Assembly (NCBI RefSeq): GCF_900560745.1
Contig: NZ_LR025085.1
Location: 376,121-440,120 of the forward strand
Direction: 5' to 3'
DNA from: Buchnera aphidicola (Cinara strobi)
GTDB taxonomy: Bacteria > Pseudomonadota > Gammaproteobacteria > Enterobacterales > Enterobacteriaceae
DNA length: 64,000 nt
Within the stretch, counting starts at the first letter, position 1; every line of letters starts with the position of its first letter. Below the pieces are notes generated by a model, which worked only from the letters and a program-made list of their open reading frames with translations, ran no database searches and had not been told where the DNA came from. Both the position numbers and the translations under genes were made by a program. This document shows, one piece after another, positions 60,005 through 64,000 of the stretch.

Positions 60005-61503
60005 AAAAAAAAAAAATTGTTGTAGGTATTGATTTTGGGACTACATATTGCTTGATGTCTGTTGTTGAAAATAAAAAAGTAAAAATTATTACAGGATTAG
60101 ATAAGAAAAATATGTTTCCTTCAATTTTACATATGCAAGAAAAAAAAATTTCTATAGGTTGGGAAGCGAAAAAGTTTATATCTACAGACCCCGCTAACAC
60201 TATTTCATCTATTAAACGATTTATTGGAATATCACTTGAAGAGATAAATAAAAGAAAATTAAATATTCCATACACAATATCTATAAACAATAAAAATGAA
60301 TTAATGTTTCATACAAATACTGGAAAAATTACTGTTTCTTTCATTATTCAACAATTTTTTAAGTACATTAAAAGCATAATAGAAAAAAAATCTGACAAAA
60401 TTATTTCTGGTGTAGTAATTACAGTTCCAGCTTATTTTAATAATATACAAAAAAATATAATACGAAAATCAGCAGAAGAAACCGAATTAAAAGTACTACG
60501 TTTACTCAATGAACCTACAGCTGCTGCCATTGCTTATGGATTAGAAAAAAAAAGAGAAGGAATAATATGTGTTTATGATTTAGGGGGGGGAACATTTGAT
60601 GTCTCTATTTTAAGAATATCAAAAGGAATATTTGAAGTTCTTGCTACTAATGGGGATTGTAATTTGGGTGGGGATGATTTTGATTTTTTGTTAGCAAATT
60701 TTTTATATTCTCAAATAAAAAACAAAAAAAAAATAGATAATATTCTATTTAAAAAATTACTGATTATTGCAGAACGTTTGAAAATTAAATTAAGTAAAAA
60801 AGAAAATGTAGAAATAAAATTTCTAAATAAAAAAATAACTTGTTCACAAATAGAATTTAATGAATTAATTAAAACACATATTCAAAAGACTATAAAATTA
60901 ATAAAGATTGCATTGCATGATGCAGATGTCGATGTAAATGAAGTAAATGATGTAATTTTAGTAGGTGGTTCAACATATATTCCTTTTGTTCGAAATAGTA
61001 TTTATTCTTTTTTTAATCTTAAACCATTAGTTTTAATTAATCCAGTAGAAGTGGTTGCAAGAGGAGCAGGGTTACATGCAGATTTTTTAAATCATAACAA
61101 AAAAAATAAAAATAATTCTATTTTACTTTTAGATGTTATCCCAATTTCCATTGGAATTGAATTAATGGGCGGGATAATGGAAAAAATGCTAAAAAAGAAT
61201 ACTACAATTCCTACTGAAACTAATAGAATATTTACTACTTTTAAAAATTATCAAACAGGATTTTGTATAAATATTTTTCAAGGGGAAGATAAATATGTAA
61301 AAAATTGTACTTTATTAAAAAAATTTAAAATTAAAAATTTACCACCTAAACTAGCAGGAAAAATAAAAATTCTTGTAATATTTCGTATAAATGTAGACGG
61401 ATTATTGACTGTTATTATTCAAGAAAAAAAAATTAATTTTGAACAAAATATTGAAATTGATACAATCTATTTTAGAACAAAATTATACAAAAGAAAAAAA
61501 TAA
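60001..61503 (+). CDS. hscA: Chaperone HscA lacking the C-terminal lid
   Basis: Hsp70 that releases clusters from IscU. The nucleotide-binding domain is complete: GIDFGTTYC (9-17), NEPTAAAIAYG (170-180), DLGGGTFD (193-200), VGGSTYIP. The beta substrate-binding part (about 375-490) is also there. The protein then ends at residue 500, whereas E. coli HscA has 616; the missing part corresponds to the helical lid. No lid fragment is readable in the 74 bases before fdx. Confidence 0.95.
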   Translation: MKKKKIVVGIDFGTTYCLMSVVENKKVKIITGLDKKNMFPSILHMQEKKISIGWEAKKFISTDPANTISSIKRFIGISLEEINKRKLNIPYTISINNKNELMFHTNTGKITVSFIIQQFFKYIKSIIEKKSDKIISGVVITVPAYFNNIQKNIIRKSAEETELKVLRLLNEPTAAAIAYGLEKKREGIICVYDLGGGTFDVSILRISKGIFEVLATNGDCNLGGDDFDFLLANFLYSQIKNKKKIDNILFKKLLIIAERLKIKLSKKENVEIKFLNKKITCSQIEFNELIKTHIQKTIKLIKIALHDADVDVNEVNDVILVGGSTYIPFVRNSIYSFFNLKPLVLINPVEVVARGAGLHADFLNHNKKNKNNSILLLDVIPISIGIELMGGIMEKMLKKNTTIPTETNRIFTTFKNYQTGFCINIFQGEDKYVKNCTLLKKFKIKNLPPKLAGKIKILVIFRINVDGLLTVIIQEKKINFEQNIEIDTIYFRTKLYKRKK

Positions 61504-61577
61504 GGTTTTTTTATAAATATATAAATTTTGTAGAATTAAATTTATTAATTTTATATTACATTATTCAGAGAAAAAAA

Positions 61578-61916
61578 ATGCCAAATATAATTTTTCATCC
61601 ACAAAAATTTATTTTACCAAACGGTTTATCTGTTAAGGGTAAAATCGGTGATACTATTCTTGATATTGCGCTAAAAAATAAAATAAAAATGGAGCATGCT
61701 TGTGAAAAGTCATGTGCATGTTGTACATGTCATTGTATCATCAGAAAAGGTTTTTATTCTTTATCCCCTTGTAAGGAAAAGGAAGAGGATTTACTAGATA
61801 AGGCTTGGGGTTTAGAAAAATATAGTCGTTTAGGTTGTCAAGCACGATTAGGAAAAGAAGATATTGAGGTAGAAATTCCATTATATACAGTTAATCACGT
61901 GAAAGAATCTAATTAA
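61578..61916 (+). CDS. fdx: ISC-type [2Fe-2S] ferredoxin
   Basis: Electron donor for cluster assembly. Cluster ligands Cys42, Cys48, Cys51 and Cys87 lie in HACEKSCACCTCHC and RLGCQAR. 112 residues (111 in E. coli). Its 3' end overlaps the convergent der gene by eight bases. iscX, which follows in E. coli, is missing. Confidence 0.97.
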   Translation: MPNIIFHPQKFILPNGLSVKGKIGDTILDIALKNKIKMEHACEKSCACCTCHCIIRKGFYSLSPCKEKEEDLLDKAWGLEKYSRLGCQARLGKEDIEVEIPLYTVNHVKESN

Positions 61917-63288
61917 TTTTTTTTTTATTATTATAATATGGATTATCACCATTCTTAAAAAATAATCGAATGGGTGTATTCGGGATTTGTAATTCTTTTT
62001 GTAAAAAATGCATCAAATATTTTTTATATGTTTGAGGAATATAATTAGTATTATTTCCATGTATTATAATAAATATTGGTTTTTTACCGCCTAAATGTGC
62101 ATACTTTAAACGTATTACTTTTCCTGTTGCACCCAGAGGAATTGGGTGTTGTAGTATTGCTTTTTTAATTATATTTGTTAAATATGAAGGATTAAATTCT
62201 TGAATTGTTTCTTTATAAACAATTAAAATATAAGAAAAAAGATTTTTAAATCCCTCTTTGTATAATGCAGAGACATATAATATTTTAATATTTTTAATAA
62301 ATTTTAAACGAAAATTCATAATACTCTGAATTTTTTTTTTATTATTTTTTTTAATTAAATCCCATTTATTTACTAAAATAAAAAATGAACAACCTTTTTT
62401 AATTAAATTGCCAATAATTGATAAATCCTGAGAACATATTCCAGTAGATGCATCAATTATCATAATAATAATGTTATTTTTTTTTATTTCTTGTATTAAT
62501 TTAATATAAGAAACTTTTTCTAATTTAGTATTATTTTTTTTTTTTATTCCTGCTGTATCTGTAAAAATATATTCTATATTTTTTTTTTTAACTGTAATTT
62601 TTATAATATCTCGAGTAGTACCAGGTATATTGCTTGTTATCATTCTATTTTTTTTTGAAACAAAATTAATAATAGAAGATTTTCCTACATTAGGTTTACC
62701 AATTAAACAAATATTTATTTTGCAAATAATATTTTTTTTTTCATTAAGTTTAACATCTTTGATTTTTTCTTTTTTTTTAATTTTATTCCAAATATAAATT
62801 ATCTTTTTTAATGTTTTATTGATCCCTATTCGATGCAAAATAGAAATTAAACAAAAATCTTTTATTCCAAATTCATAAAAATCAATTATATTATCTTTTC
62901 TTTTTAAAAAATCAATTTTGTTTATTAACAATAAAATTTTTTTATTTTTTTTTCTTAATTTTTTAAGTATTAAATAATCTAATTTTGTAATACCTGTATA
63001 AATATCAACAATAAAAATTATAAAATTTGATTCTTTAATTGATTTTTTTGTTTGTTGATACGATTCTTTTTGAATTAAATCAATATTTTTTTTATTTTTA
63101 AAATTTTCAATTCCAGCTGTATCTATGATGCAAAAATTAGTATTTTTAATTGTAAAATAGCCATAATTACGGTCTCTAGTAGTTTTTTCGGACTTATCTA
63201 CCAATGACTGACGAGATTGAGTTAATAAATTAAATAAACTCGATTTACCTACATTAGAGCGTCCAATTAAAGAAATAACTGGAATCAT
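61909..63288 (-). CDS. der: GTPase Der (EngA)
   Basis: Double-GTPase needed for 50S assembly. Two G domains: GRSNVGKSS (8-16) with DTAG and NKID, and GKPNVGKSS (about 197-205) with DTAG and NKWD; then a KH-like C-terminal domain with the HPIPLGATGKVIRLKYA region. 459 residues (490 in E. coli). Overlaps the yfgM stop by four bases; bamB, which lies between them in E. coli, is gone. Confidence 0.97.
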   Translation of the reverse strand: MIPVISLIGRSNVGKSSLFNLLTQSRQSLVDKSEKTTRDRNYGYFTIKNTNFCIIDTAGIENFKNKKNIDLIQKESYQQTKKSIKESNFIIFIVDIYTGITKLDYLILKKLRKKNKKILLLINKIDFLKRKDNIIDFYEFGIKDFCLISILHRIGINKTLKKIIYIWNKIKKKEKIKDVKLNEKKNIICKINICLIGKPNVGKSSIINFVSKKNRMITSNIPGTTRDIIKITVKKKNIEYIFTDTAGIKKKNNTKLEKVSYIKLIQEIKKNNIIIMIIDASTGICSQDLSIIGNLIKKGCSFFILVNKWDLIKKNNKKKIQSIMNFRLKFIKNIKILYVSALYKEGFKNLFSYILIVYKETIQEFNPSYLTNIIKKAILQHPIPLGATGKVIRLKYAHLGGKKPIFIIIHGNNTNYIPQTYKKYLMHFLQKELQIPNTPIRLFFKNGDNPYYNNKKKIN

Positions 63289-63785
63289 TTTATATTTCTC
63301 TTTTTAGAAAGTAGAATATTTTTATAATTTTCAAATACAATTTTCCAAGAATCATCTTTTACATGTTTAATAACTTTTAAAGCTAAAGAAAAATCTTTTT
63401 TTTTAATATAAATTTTTACTAAATTTAATTTAGTTAAATAAATTAAATTTTCTTCAGGATTAAAAGATAAAATTTTTTTTAATATTTTAATAGAATTATT
63501 ATATTTATGCTGAACAAAATATTTTTTTGCAAGATTCATTCCAACTAAAATACCGTAAATATTTTTATTTTTCTTAAAAAACAATATTTCTTTTTTAGTT
63601 ATTTTAAGATTTTTTTCTTCATTAAGATCTACTATATTTTTAAATTCTTCTATTATTTTTTCATGATTTATTTTTATATTTTTTTTTTGTATTAAAAATG
63701 TACAGATTGATAATACAAATAAAAAAAACAAAAAAATCAAAAAAAAAATTTTTTTATATTTCAAAAAAACATTTTTTTTTTTCAT
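63285..63785 (-). CDS. yfgM: YfgM-like membrane-anchored TPR protein
   Basis: In E. coli YfgM is an inner-membrane, periplasm-facing partner of PpiD near SecYEG. Here the N terminus has a membrane span (about residues 13-31, FFLIFLFFLFVLSICTFLI) followed by a helical Lys-rich region with TPR-like pattern. 166 residues against 206, and sequence similarity is weak, so the name rests on position directly upstream of der (after loss of bamB) and on topology. Confidence 0.75.
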   Translation of the reverse strand: MKKKNVFLKYKKIFFLIFLFFLFVLSICTFLIQKKNIKINHEKIIEEFKNIVDLNEEKNLKITKKEILFFKKNKNIYGILVGMNLAKKYFVQHKYNNSIKILKKILSFNPEENLIYLTKLNLVKIYIKKKDFSLALKVIKHVKDDSWKIVFENYKNILLSKKRNIK

Positions 63786-63839
63786 ATTTATTCTTTTAAG
63801 AAATTATTTTTTTCTAAATTTTATTTAAAATACCATATT

Positions 63840-63920
63840 TAATTTTTTTTTTCTACATATTTTTATATATTTTTATATATATATATATATATTATAAATA
63901 AATATATATATATTATAAAT
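63840..63920. repeat. TA-repeat microsatellite
   Basis: Runs of TA dinucleotides, including two copies of an ATATATATATATTATAAAT-like unit (about 63883-63900 and 63903-63920), lie in the yfgM upstream spacer. Confidence 0.7.
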
Positions 63921-63960
63921 ACGTACATATATAATATATGTATTTATACATAAGTACACA

Positions 63961-64000
63961 CATATGTGTAAATACATATAAATATGTATTTACACATATG
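63961..64000. repeat. 40-base inverted repeat at the window end
   Basis: Perfect 19-base arms, CATATGTGTAAATACATAT and its complement, flank a central AA. It includes four G/C pairs per arm, which sets it apart from plain A/T palindromes. The window stops at its last base, so it may extend further. Confidence 0.85.

Overview
The window is a stretch of a very AT-rich, strongly reduced gammaproteobacterial chromosome. Gene content, gene order and protein sequence all point to Buchnera aphidicola, the obligate aphid endosymbiont, or a very close relative. Nearly every protein aligns, from memory, to its Escherichia coli orthologue over most of its length, but with Lys, Ile, Asn and Phe enrichment. 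Blocks of E. coli gene order survive with the intervening genes deleted, and the spacers are almost pure A/T. There is no IS element, prophage, integrase, CRISPR array or rRNA gene.

Layout: 0-1.5 kb holds def-fmt, convergent with the giant ribosomal block. From 1.6 to 21.1 kb the minus strand reads tusD-tusC-tusB-rpsL-rpsG-fusA-tufA, then the full S10 operon (rpsJ to rpsQ), spc operon (rplN to rpmJ) and alpha operon (rpsM to rplQ). From 21.5 to 28.9 kb come trpS, rpe, aroB, aroK, tRNA-Ser, nfuA, bioH, ssb and dusA. From 29 to 36.4 kb: dnaB, an eroded gap where gshB normally lies, yqgF, hemW, trmB, mutY, yggX and sbcB. From 36.5 to 42.6 kb: two tRNAs, a decayed dut, rplI-rpsR-rpsF, miaA, pgi, tRNA-Gly and rpmE. 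From 42.8 to 49.2 kb: hslVU, zapB, fpr, a 299-residue protein of unknown function, dapF and the Pro-His-Arg tRNA cluster. From 49.6 to 57.4 kb: rho, trxA, rep, ilvC, ilvD and tRNA-Trp. From 57.7 to 63.8 kb: the iron-sulfur assembly cluster iscS-iscU-hscB-hscA-fdx, then der and yfgM in the opposite direction.

Together these genes supply translation (27 ribosomal proteins from the three large operons plus S7, S12, L9, S18, S6 and L31, elongation factors, fMet formation and removal, tRNA modification), minimal replication and repair (dnaB, ssb, rep, sbcB, mutY), Fe-S assembly (isc, nfuA, fdx) and the nutritional role of the symbiont: aromatic (aroB, aroK), branched-chain (ilvC, ilvD) and lysine (dapF) pathways. 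The clearest oddities are an intact dut frame that has lost its catalytic motifs, an HscA chaperone that lacks its C-terminal lid, a YqgF with one catalytic Asp replaced, a lineage-specific orphan protein, and a set of long perfect A/T palindromes in the spacers. I found no convincing new biological system; the orphan protein and the palindromes are the best candidates for something undescribed.
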